NCBI GenBank assembly: GCA_003254885.1
Contig: QANT01005805.1
Coordinates: 1-64,000 of the forward strand
Source of the DNA: Purshia tridentata
Taxonomy: Eukaryota; Streptophyta; Magnoliopsida; Rosales; Rosaceae
Direction of reading: 5' to 3'
Length of the DNA stretch: 64,000 bases
A program made the position numbers and the translations under genes. Numbering within the stretch: the first letter of the stretch is position 1; each line of letters begins with the position of its first letter. The notes under the pieces are model-generated. The model did not search any database, was not told the origin of the DNA, and worked only from the letters and a program-made list of their open reading frames with translations. Of this stretch, positions 37,801 to 49,200 are shown piece after piece.

Positions 37801-39618
37801 TCGTTGTGTAATCAATTGTAACAGGCGGCCTACAGCATTGCATGATCGTAATAGGGATAGCGATGATGATGATTACCAAGATAGGGATTATGATGTTGCA
37901 GCCCTCGCAAATAATTTAAGCCAGGCTTTTCGATATGGCATTTACAGCAATGATGGTTTAGATGAGGTGCCCCTTGAAACCTTTTAGTTCCCTTTGTGCT
38001 TATTTTATTAATTTTCTTTCTGTGTGGGTGTGTAATATCATTGTAAGAGGCAATTCAAAGGGGGAGATAAAACGATGGACAGGATAAAAATAAGCTATAA
38101 ATGTGATGGTAGTCAAGAAAGTTATTGCTTTATTCTCTGGCCCCTGGGACGCTTGGATGATGTTGCCTGTCAATATTTCCAGTGCCTGGAATTTTCTTTT
38201 TTTTAATTGCATTAGCTAAGAAACCCAGTTGCACCTCATAAACTTGTTAATGCTTGAGGAAATGGGAAGATGTTGATGTGCTGTTCCAAACAATCATGAT
38301 ACTTCAGACCAAAAAAAAATCTCATCATTTTTTCTCTCTGATTTTTTTATCACTGCTAGTGCAAATCATATGAATTGATGCTTATACTTGGGTTAATGAC
38401 TTCATGTAGCAAACAGCTATTTCATTTCTGTAGTTCTCTTTTCCTGCCCTGTGCCTATTTGATGTTGGTGGTGATTTTTCTTATTATTTGTTCTGATTAG
38501 CAAATGTACTTTTTATGACTTTCAGGGCCATGGCTCACTTGAACGAGATGATGAGGTATATGTTTGCTTTTCATAAAAGATAGATGTTTTTTCATATTCC
38601 AAAGGTTCCTAGTGTAAAATTTATGGTTCCTTCACTCTCTCTCTCTCTCTCTCTCTGTGTTCATATGTAAATATGTATCCAGTCTAATTACAATTAAGTG
38701 GTTGTAACGTCCATATTTTCAGTTATAAGAAGCATTAACATAGTTCTTTTGGTTAAATTGAATTTTGGCAGGATGTCTACTTTGATGATGAATCTGCTGA
38801 AGTTGTCATATCTTCATTGCGTTTGGGAGATGACCAGGAAAGGTAGGTAGAAATTCTTTAGTATTTCTGTGGGAATTAATTTTGGAAGAAAATTATATAT
38901 ATTCTTCATTTCTTCCCTGGTTTTTTTGGCCAATTTTTGGAAGAAAATAATTGTCCTTTTTATATTTCTTTGGCTTTTGTGTTCTTTCCACTGTTTGTGT
39001 GAGAGAGCCTAAATCTGTCGCTCAGACTTGCTTGACATGGTTATGTGTTCTACTTGCAGTGGTTCTCTGTTTACAAATTCCAACTGGTTTGCATTTGAGG
39101 ATGACAGGGTTGCGAATGATTGCTCAACTGGGTCTCTTGCTTCTCCATCACCTAATACAGGGGAGTCTACTGTTATCAATGATGGTAGCGATGATGTAAT
39201 TGTGGGTGAAGATGATGACTTGGTTGACACTGCAACATCTTCTCCAGAACCAGAAACAAAATCAGAAGTTTCGAATGTTAATGTGCCCAATAGTTCTACG
39301 GAAATGGGACCTGGTGAAACTGATAAACCACCTGAGTGGGTTGAATGGAGGGAGACTTCAGACTCGGGGGAACCTTCTGATACCCTGCCCAATGGTGAGT
39401 TTCAAATGGAATCTTCTGATGCAGCTAAATGTTCTCCATCATCCTCTGACCCATTGGTAAATAATGATGAAATTGTTGCTGGACCTCAAGATGAAACATC
39501 AGTTGAGAAATTAACTTCAAAACCTTCTGAGCTGTCTGAATCAAGTAATGGGAATCCAAGTTCTGAAGCTACCGAAGGTGATAAAGGTGATAAACAAGAT
39601 GACAAGGAAGCAAACTAA
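31888..39618 (+). CDS. SAPS-domain protein, regulatory subunit of PP6-type phosphatase, 761 aa
   Basis: SIT4-associated (SAPS) family protein, by homology a regulatory subunit of Ser/Thr phosphatase PP6. Exons: 31888-31926, 32783-32886, 33851-33937, 34024-34099, 34202-34276, 34440-34493, 34666-34725, 34943-35059, 35360-35454, 35543-35745, 35955-36052, 36316-36419, 36498-36663, 36789-36911, 37455-37537, 37825-37966, 38526-38555, 38772-38842, 39060-39618. Start MFWRMAGLSTASPVETILD and the block FTLEELLDEDEIIQECKALN are typical. Alpha-helical repeat sequence follows (LRERAQVEQLIRYIVEE, ETLCAITRFAPPG, RHHLKVVEF-like KHRLKVVEFISVLL). The C-terminal third is acidic and Ser-rich (DDDDYQDRDYD, NWFAFEDDR, PPEWVEWRE) and ends QDDKEAN. 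Intron 1 holds a G-run with an assembly gap. Leader from about 31.65 kb. Confidence 0.93.
32128..32171 (+). repeat. Poly-G tract with a 10-N assembly gap
   Basis: Thirteen G, ten N and twenty-one G lie within intron 1 of the SAPS gene. The true length is unknown. A run of this kind may form a G-quadruplex and is hard to sequence, which explains the gap. Confidence 0.9.
33066..33490. repeat. Diverged direct repeat within SAPS intron 2
   Basis: A segment around 33072-33120 (GATCAATGGGTTTAAAGGTG, then AAAGCATAAATTG) is repeated around 33446-33492 (GGTCAATGGGTTTAAAGGCG, then AAAGCATAGTTG). The spacing is about 370 bases. It suggests an old intra-intron duplication. Confidence 0.6.
38635..38657. 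repeat. (TC)n microsatellite
   Basis: About eleven TC units in intron 17 of the SAPS gene. Confidence 0.9.
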
Positions 39619-41618
39619 TGTAAATTGTTAATGATCAATTTAACTGGGCTAACTCATTACTCCACGACATTGATCGGGCGGGAAGGATTCTAGACACTGG
39701 TTGGTTGGCTGGGTGACTGTAATCCTAGAGCCCTGCGCACATCATCGAAGGCAGTGTTGTTGAATAGGGCTGATATTTTTTTCCCCCACCTTTGAGAAAT
39801 TGCTGTGTCATCTTTCTTTCTCTATATATTTGAACATGAGGAAAAATGGAAGGGCAGGTTCTCATTTGCAGACCTTGTAGCAAGTAAATTTCATCTTTCA
39901 TCATTTGTCTAATGCTAGGTTTTGCAGAAGTTGGATTTCTCAAGTGCTGCATGTATCTTTAGCAAGGACCTGTCAATATATATAATATAATTTCCCTCAC
40001 AATCGCTTCTTTGAATATTCAAATTGATTTTGGAAATGATTTTTTTGTCTGATGTTCTTGTATATTTTATCTGATACCGAATAGCATTTCCAATTATACA
40101 AATAGAAAATTCGTATGTTCGTTGTTACTTGTAGCCGAGTATTATTTTGTTATTTCATGCCATGATAACATTAAAAAGTTGAAAAACATTGCTTTAACAA
40201 AGTATTAAAAAGAAAATGCACGAATGGAAGTTTGTGGGATGTGCTTTTGTTGGACGATCAAAGTTGTTTTGTGGGATGCTCTGCATCCCATCCACTTTTA
40301 GATCGCCTCCTCATCCTTGAAATTTTAGGTTTTAAATCTAAAATATTCAACTATGTAAAGAATGTGATAAAAATTAAGGATTTTTTTCCATTTATGACAT
40401 TTGTATCAGTCGTAACTCATGACACGCGTACCTGAAATAACACAAATGGAGACTCAGTGAAGCTTCCTCACATCTAAATTCAATAATTTCCCAAAGTAAA
40501 AGTGTAAAACCACATAAACTCAAGCATTTCTTATGGCTTCTTTGTTGAGATAGACTGTTGACTAATGGGCAGAGAGCCAAAAGAAACATGACCTCTGATA
40601 TGTCTTGGGTTCATGAGTGGATCAAGCTGAACATTGATGGTTGTATAAATTGGTACTGCTGGTTTACTGCTTGATAACAATTTCTACCATCTGAGTCTCA
40701 GACAATCTGATATAATCTCCAGCCAACGCATCTCTCAACGCCCCAATTCTCTGTCAATGGGTTGCCGGCCTGTTACGATGCATGGAAGAAAGATTTAAAG
40801 ACCGAGACAATGTCTTTGCAGGAATTCTACTGCAAATTGTTTTATAAAACAATATGCATGTTTAGCTTACGTTGTTATGTTAGCTTACACTTGCCTATTT
40901 TGAATTTTTTGTGATGTCTAATTGTCCTGATTGGTCGAAGTCTAATTGTTCAAACTCATTCTCGTTGCAAATGAGAAATATGGCTACTTTTTCCTCGTGT
41001 ATGTCTGGTGATTGTAGAAATTTTTGGTAAGTTCAGTTTCAATGTGTGTAAACCTCCTGATAGTGTTTTTTGTTCTGCTAAGAGCAAAGGTCCTGTTGCT
41101 CCTGGACTTAGTGAGGGTATGAGGGATAGTTTTGACTCTCTCATCTCTTACGTTCCTGAGAGTGCAGGGTTGGAGACTAAAGCCAATGAATGTGGAAATG
41201 TTGATTTCCAGATGAAAGCTGGGGGTTTTGATTTTCCTTGTTTTTGACATAAATCTCCCTACAAAATAATACCTCCTACCAACAAGCAGTTTAGTACCGT
41301 AAATCTCCCTACAAAATCCCATTATGATAAACCTCTGCCATCAAGTCTGTTAATACAGGTCTTCAAAACCTTATGTCACTTTCTACAATTGAATTTTGGT
41401 TTCTGATCACACTAAAAAATGTTTCTCCTCCTTGTCTGTTGAGATAGATATAAAGGTTTACGCACAAGATAACAGTAAAAAAACAACTAAACTATATGAT
41501 TTTGAACAAAAGGAACACTGTTTCATTTAACTTATCGACTCTTAGTAGTCAAAATTGGGAGATACAGGAATATTTAGTCAAAATTGGGAGCTAGAAAGTA
41601 GAAACTATCTGTATCATC
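39619..41618. other. Convergent spacer between SAPS and YAO genes
   Basis: Holds the 3' ends of both genes. One segment near 40.6 kb has a weak retroelement-like frame (next entry). Otherwise there is nothing with coding support. Confidence 0.55.
40588..40675 (+). pseudogene. Possible remnant of a non-LTR (LINE-type) RNase H region
   Basis: The frame reads MSWVHEWIKLNIDGC before a stop. W.KLNIDG followed by C or A is the usual start of the RNase H domain in plant LINE-related sequences. No catalytic block follows in any frame, and a nearby 79-codon frame at 41008-41247 (ending GGFDFPCF) has no motif I know. A tiny, heavily decayed fragment is the best reading, and chance cannot be excluded. 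Confidence 0.3.
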
Positions 41619-44600
41619 CTATGCAAGCTTGAGGGAATGAATTGCAATTCCATTCCGAGCAGCTGGGATATGTCCCCACCTTCCTAGACGAGGTTCCTGT
41701 TGCAATGGTAATTGATAATGTTAGAAGCTGAGATTGTTTTCATGAAGTGAGCAAAATGGACACAGCTATAAAAAAATAATGCAAATTGAAAGAAATAAGA
41801 GAAAAGCAAAAAATACAAGATGAAAAAGAAAAGAGCGAAGAAAAAACAGAAAAGAAAAGAGTGAAGAAAAAATAGAAAAGAAAAGAGAGGTCACCTTCCC
41901 AACTCCTGCAACCAGAAACCCTCCAGAATTTGAAAAAGCTAAAGAATTCACAAATCCAACCTGCATGGCACAAAAATATTGAGGAAAGGAAAAAAGAGTG
42001 TTTAACTTTGGATTTACAGGAGGTAAAGGTAAACAAAGATTTCTTAGTCATTGCTTTGGCATACCAATGGGAGGGTGTGTAATGGCTGAATGGCTCTGGT
42101 CTCACTTTCAATAGCCCATAAACGAAGAGAACCATTACCAGCTCCTGATGCAGCTAGGTCACTACCTCTACAAACAGCAACTGAACTGATCCAAGAATAT
42201 GTTGATGAACAATCATAGCTAGCAGAAGTAAGGTCACCATTTTCTGTAAAGTGGAATTTATTACCATCCCATTAGAACACAAGGCAGGTTAAATAGTATA
42301 TATTAATATTACACTGAAAAAAAAAAACAGGATTCTTATTCTTCCCTTCCCAAGGTAAAAGAAATTTATCCTCACATTCAAATGACTATAGAGAGATAGA
42401 CAAACCAACTAAAACAGAAAAAAAATCTTTTCACTGACTAGGAAGAAAAGACTCCACAGAGTAAAACTTAAATGAAGAATTCTCTATTTTTTATATTTAT
42501 GTTTACCTATGTGACCATTGGGGATTCTATCGCCATCCTTCTGCTCAACATTTTTGTGTGCCGCCAACAAAGGATGAGCATTCTTGACTATGCAAGCAGG
42601 CTTCTTTCGCAACATGCTCCAAAGCTCAATACTTCCATCATCAGAGCCGGATAAGAATTCATCATTGCTAATAAAACAACAACATTCCAAAGAAGATGCA
42701 GGGGCACGGAATACTAAACGTGACTCCTCTGGAACCTATTTTGCAGGTAATAGATGATAGTGTCAACAACAACACAAGAAACTTGTCTAACTACACCACA
42801 TAAAAAACACCAAAAGTAACTCAAAACATATTACTGAAAGAAAGAAAAAGATTATTCCAGGATGTCCATCCTAAAAATTTTGCAAAAGCATACTCCAATA
42901 GCAATGGGATCCAAAGTTCATCATAGGAAGCTAGAGTCTCCTATATGTCTTGACATTTCCCAATAACAATCACAGAAAAGAATAATGAGAAATACTAGCT
43001 TCCCGTCAAAGTGATTTCATTTGAATTAAGTTATGTGAGCATTCCCGAACATCATAAAATATTTACTTCTTACCTTAAATAACTGCATGCTTCGATCATG
43101 TCCAACAGTCAAAACCCGTTCTTTTCGTAGGCAATCAACAGTTAAAACTTCACCTTGATGACCAAATAATGTATTTATGTAAGCTCTATCTTCTGCATTC
43201 CATATCTTAACTGTTCGATCATATGAACCAGAAAAAAGTTCCGAGGTCCCTTGCCTGAAAGTTAAGCAAGAAACGGGTCCCCTGTGACCTGGAAAAGCCT
43301 GTCAAAAACATAAAAATGGTGATTAAGAATACCATGCAAGAAACACGTTCTCAAATGTTGCTTCTTCTAGAATTTCGAGGGAGAAAATGGAAGAGTGGGT
43401 ATAAAACCAACAACATAGCTAATCAATCATATCTACCTGAATATGCTCTCGTGTACGGGTATCCCACAAATGAACATGCCGATCCAGGCCTCCACTTGCC
43501 AAATACCGACCATCAGAGCTAACCGCCAGAGCTAATACGTGTTTACTATGCTTTGTTGCTCGACCTTGTGGATCCTTGGCCCCATGGGACTTTAGGACTT
43601 CATCGCGGGGCCATAGATACTTTTCACCTTTCCCACTATCTACATCCCAATGTAAAATGGTGCCATCCTTAGAAGCTGAAAATCCCTTGAAGTCGTCCTC
43701 AGACAGAGCCACAGCAGTAACAGATTGTCGATGCTTCACTAAGATCTGAAATTCATCAGCAGGTTCTGGCTTTTGAACCCTAAATTGGGAGAATTAAAAA
43801 ATGATAAATTTACAAACTTGCTACAACAAACTACAGTAAAATAATCCATTAGAGAGCATACAGTTGCATTCTATGTGAAAATATTGTTTCCCAAGATACC
43901 CATCAAGCTTCAAATGCATGACTCAAAAGTTAAAACCCATAGTGAAGAGCCATCAGACAATAGAACTCTGTAAATCATACAAATGATGGTGGACAAAAAA
44001 AATACATCTTCAGAATGCACAGGATAAATGCTAAATGATTTTAGGTGAAGTGTCGATAAGAAGACTTAAGCAAGAAACCCGACGCTAGCATTTGATCAGA
44101 GTAGCACCAAATCAACATAGATGAGTTTAAGTTCACAACTTTGAATATGAATGCCAGTCAAATGCCACCATAGAGTGAACAAGTTCTGAAACAATAAGAA
44201 CACTACGAGCTAATCAGAAAACAAACTATATGAAACCACCCACAAGCTCAAATAAACTCAACAGGATACCAACAAAGTTATTCAAACTCGACCAAACTAA
44301 AGCAGAAACAAACAAACAAACAAACAGGAAATGCTGAATAACAAGAAAACAACAAAAGCAGGTAAATTTGAAGAACTTGCAATTCAGGAAGCAAAGACAA
44401 GAAGAAAAAAGCGGTGATCACCTAGAAGCAATGGCACGGCGAACTCGGCCACTGTCTTCGAGCTGCTGCTGCTGCAAAATCCTGGCAACAAGCGAGTCTC
44501 TCTCGCCCTCCTTCTCTCCACCTTCTTCGCCACTCTCGTCGTCCTCATCTTCCTCCTTCTCCTTCCTTGCCAAGCCTCGAACCTTCTCCAAGAACTCTGT

Positions 44601-44840
44601 GGCCAGCCTCTTCCTCTTCTCATCCGCAGTTTCTTTGTCCTCGGCCTCCTCGGCTTCCTCTCCGCCACCACCCTCCCCGTCAGAACCTGCGACATTGTAG
44701 TCGTCATCGGAGTCGTCGCTCTCTATCTCGTCGACTTTGCGCCGCTTGTCGGTGCTGAAGAATGGGTCTTCGTCGAGAGAGTACCTCTTGCCCTTTCTGG
44801 GTCCCTTGGGAGCCGAGCCTCCTCTCTTCTTGTTCTTCAT
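41619..44840 (-). CDS. YAO: YAO / RRP9 (U3-55K) WD40 protein of the U3 snoRNP, 512 aa
   Basis: Nucleolar WD40 protein that binds U3 snoRNA and serves in pre-rRNA cleavage; the Arabidopsis gene YAOZHE is needed for embryo and gametophyte development. Exons: 44422-44840, 43437-43779, 43074-43298, 42507-42735, 42065-42243, 41895-41960, 41619-41696. N-terminus is basic ([19 protein letters not shown]), then acidic ([27 protein letters not shown]). WD repeats follow with clear ends: [44 protein letters not shown]. The last exon encodes [20 protein letters not shown], the usual family end. A telo-box lies 55 bases upstream of the ATG. Confidence 0.94.
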
Positions 44841-44894
44841 GGTTGTTTGACTGTACTGTATGTAATGAGAGAGCAAAATGCTGCTGCAACTTAC

Positions 44895-44902
44895 TAGGGT
44901 TT
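44895..44902 (-). promoter_or_regulatory. Telo-box upstream of YAO
   Basis: AAACCCTA on the gene strand, 55 bases before the start codon. Telo-boxes are common near the transcription start of plant ribosome-biogenesis and translation genes. Confidence 0.6.
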
Positions 44903-46225
44903 TAGACTTGAGGGTTTAAGCTTAAGCGGCGACGAAGAAGAAGACAGTGAGGTTAGAGTGCTTCTTCACGAATGAATTAGAATTTCGGGTCGCGGGTTAC
45001 CAATATCCACATGGTAATGACTCGGATGCGATTTTAGTTGTAAGGCCCAACTTACTTTTTCTGCCCTATGATTATTGATGCCTGAAAAAGAGTAAAATTA
45101 TTATGAATAACTATGATACGGTCAAGTTTTATTACATAATTCATATGTTATGATATGAATAGATAATGAGTTTATAAATTTAAGATTTGAAATTTAAAAT
45201 ATTAATAATTGTATAAATGTGATGGTTCTAATATATTGGTCATATGGTTAAGTAATATTACGGTTATACAAAATAATTCTCCATAAAATAAAGATGCTTT
45301 TATTTGCACCTATTTATTACTTATCACACTTAACTCTAACAACAATTTCTTAATTTTTCCTTTTTTCCCATTTACATATTCATTTTTTGACTCTCCAAAA
45401 CCCTAGGGAGAGAGGGAAATAAATGAATAAATAAGGATCATGGGTGTGATGACTCTGATGAGCAATACATTGGGGGTAAATATAACTACTCCTCATGACA
45501 ACATGAATCAAAGATTCAAAATGTAGTTAGTGGGAATGAGTTCCCTCGGTTTTTCTAGAGTGTTTGGGACAAAAGTACAGTTTTCCAGTGGTTCACTTCA
45601 CCTGAACTCAAACAAGAGTTTAATGTAATTATGTAAGACGTTAATCATTTTGTAACCCCAGGCTCAAACCAAACTTCTATACTTTCCCCACCAGCAGTGT
45701 TACTACGTTTTGTTTTGACTAGTTTATACTTTAGACCAACAAAATTGTCTCTTACGTCATCCCCAAAGTGCAAGTTGAACACTAAAGATTACCCATTTTA
45801 CAACACGAGAATTGAAATCAACCAGACAACCAGTGTCCCACGAGAGACATTGTTCATTGCTTCCAAGGATGTGTTCTTGTTGTACAAACATAAATTGGAT
45901 AATAAAAGAAGAAAAAAATGATGTGACATTTCCTTTACATATACGTCAATGTGGATTAGTTATGAGTTTCATTAACCCATTCATCCCCTTTTCCAGGATA
46001 CAGTTACATAGATATAACAGAATCTACCAATATAATGGAACTTTTCACACAATGAGAAGAGAACAACAAGAATTAAAAAAAAAACTCTAAATTTCCTTCA
46101 GCAACCTAAAAGAATACATATATCAAGAATGATTGTTCCATTTTCCTAAAAAGCAGGTCATCCTAAGGGGGGGAGATGGTTCCTCATTGGTGACATCACT
46201 AATACTGCAGAGCTAGCAGCATCCA
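44903..46225. other. Spacer between YAO and the CPSF30 3' end
   Basis: The YAO promoter lies at the left and the CPSF30 3' untranslated region at the right. An AT-rich segment (about 45090-45290) resembles the MITE-like element at 30.3 kb. A 74-codon frame at 45.7-45.9 kb has no recognisable motif. Confidence 0.5.
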
Positions 46226-49200
46226 CTAGTGCTCAGAGGCAACATCTCCTTCCGAGCCTCGCCGTTTCTTCTTTCCCTCTCCATGCCTTGACCGCCTTGG
46301 TGCCTCATCCTCACTTTCGCTCTCATCATTTCTAAAGTTCTTTCCAGCACCATACTGATCATCCTGGTTAGCCTTTGATGCTTGCTGATAATGTAACTCG
46401 TCATCTGGTCCACCAGCTGGACCTGTCATATCTTGACCCCTGCCCTGGCCCGATCCTGCACCATACCTCTCATTCCGATCACTGGCTGGTCCCCTTGGAT
46501 CTCTCTTCTGCACCCGGTTGGTGTTTTGAGACGGCGGTGGAGGTTGTTGAAACATTGGAGGCATACCAGCTGGCCGACCAGCTCGGGCTGGATTTGCACC
46601 TCCAACCCCCATCCCTCCCATAAATGGTGCACGTCCAGGACCTATCATCATCCCAAACCCACCAGGTGGGAAAGGTTGTGAAGGTCGCCCACGAAACATC
46701 ATGCCAGGCGTGGGCCCTGAAAAATCACCAGAAAACCTGGGACCATATGGATTAAATCCCCGGGGGCCCACACCAAAAGGATTTGGCATAACAAAACCGT
46801 CAGGTCCAACAGGCCCATAAGGCATTCCATCAGTACCCATCATTGCTGGGGGAAAACCCTGCATCCCAGGCATAGGTCTGCCACCTCTTGCTAGTGGCAT
46901 GTGAGGGGGCCACATGACTCCTCTGCCCCTTCCTCTGCCCTCATTTGCTGCCCCAGGAATTTGGCCAAAGCCCTCTTCCTCGTCGTCACTTTCTTCCTCT
47001 TCCTCCTCTTCATTGTCCTCAAATGGAACAATGTCTGGGTTCTCACCACCATTCTCTGGATTGACTCCCTTTGCTTTTTCTTCTTCCCGTTTTGATTCTG
47101 CTGCAATCGAGATTGCCTGTGCACAGGAAAAGTTAAACAACATTCAGATTCATCGAGTTCAGGCCGTTCAATAAAACATAAAAAGGACACAATATAGTGC
47201 AAAAAAAGTCTTGTGCTGCCCAAAAGGATTGCCTCAGTCATACAAACAAGAAAGATTTCAGTGGACAACCCATGCTAAAGGGCAACATGAATGGAAAATT
47301 AGGAGAGGACATATCCGACATACATTTGAGAAAAAATAGAGATAAATTTGTTTGTTAAAGTTAAAACAAAGTAATAAACACACTGTAAATAGTTTTGTTT
47401 TTGTACTGATTTAAAGGGGCGAGGGGGTAGAAATTTACTTGCTTTATAATTTTTGTCAACAGTCTAACGAGAAGGAAACTGAACATACCATAAGTTCACT
47501 ATCTGGCTCTAGGTAAAGCAATGAAGCCAACTGCTCGCCAATAGAGGGCTCTAGCTCTTGACAATCTCTACTTATCTGCAATAATATAAGCACGATAATG
47601 AGATCAAAAGCTAATTTTATCTGTCTTAAGATATGACTACAGAAAGTAGTATCACATGAGCCAACATACATGTCAAGAATAATAACGATAGCAAGTCAAA
47701 ATGCATTGTGAAATAGCCATATGCGGCTAATCTAAACCTGAGAATGATAAAGGTTATTGACTAGCTCAGTTGTTCTCTAACTAGTAAACATCAGGCCAAA
47801 TCCCATACTAACCCATCAACTTCTTTAAAAATTAGAGTAATGCTATTTGTACATACTTAACTAATCACATTAGGGGACCACCTTATATGGTAGATGATGT
47901 GGTTATGCCATGTAATTAGTGGCATGAGCTGACATGCAAATATAACTAAAACTCAAAATCCATGTCAACTAATTTTATTAATTGACATAGTCTGAGCACA
48001 TGAGCTGCCACATAAGATGGTCATCAAATGTGGTCAATTAAGCGTGTACAAATAGCATTATTCTAAAAATATATATTATTAGTTTTTTTTTGTAATTTTT
48101 TATGTGGGACTCCAATACAATATCCATTGAAACCAACACTTAAATGATTCTGAAGATTGGGCTTCAGCACTCCAATCTACCAAAAAAAAAAAAAAANAAT
48201 CAACCAAAAAAAAAAAAAAAGGTTTTGAAGATCATCTTTCAAAAGTTTTAAGCCAGTAGTCCAACAACCATTGTAGTATTCAGCAATGGTAGGATGGAGA
48301 TGGTGAAAGTAGACACTGTTTTTTACTTTTCAGAACAACAGAAAACAAAAACATGGGCATGTTTTTGGCAGATTCAATCATGGATGGCGACAAACCTACA
48401 GCCTATTGATATGTGCTGAAAATCTTGACAGAAATATAAAAAAATAACTGAGTGAACAAACAAAAGCTAATAGTTTTATATGCATGTTAGATTTAGGCTC
48501 CAGACAATACCTTCACTGGTAAGTTCTCATTGTATGGATTCCTCAAATGCCGAGTTTTGTGAAAGGACAGTTCACATAGCTGCATAAGAGAAACTTCAAT
48601 TAGTCACATCTTATCATTTTATTGCTTATCCATGCCTATTAAAAGTTAAAGAACAACAGGTACTTTATTCTACTAGCTACTCCTAGTTTACAGATGGGAA
48701 GTACTTATTCCAACTGGACCATGGCTCAAGTGGTACACAGATGGGAGGTTAGGTTCAAAATTCAAAAGCAATTCCAAATGACTTATAGCCAATTACATGT
48801 AATAACAGCTCAAATATAGACTGCAAACAAACAATAGGAAAAATAAAAACAAAAAGAAAGTGACTATTAGGATATAAATTTCAAAAGAATAAAAAAAGAG
48901 ACTTTTGATTAAAACCAAATGAACTCCCTAAATCAAAGTATAATTGCTTAATGTGATTAATCACTCATTCATTTTGATACTGGTTCCTGAAAAAATAGCT
49001 TGAAATATTAAAGTAAATCCTCCAGCCTGCGACAATAACCTCAATAAAGAGAAGAGATACAGAATCATACTCATTAACATGACGTGATGAAATTACTTTA
49101 ACTCACGAATTCAAGGGATAATAATAATAATAATAACAATAAGACAATTCGCAGACTTGATAATGTAAACTACTAACTTTTTAAGGATTTTGGTATTTGC

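Noticed and set aside
39009-39392. 127-codon minus-strand frame inside the last SAPS exon
   Set aside because: Antisense of an acidic low-complexity exon whose plus-strand frame is well supported.
44384-44758. Several frames overlapping YAO exon 1 on both strands
   Set aside because: Shadows of a highly charged, repetitive N-terminus.
48715-48780. tRNA-like words (TGGCTCAAGTGG and AGGTTCAAA)
   Set aside because: The spacing and stems do not fold into a tRNA; at most a decayed SINE trace, too weak to call.
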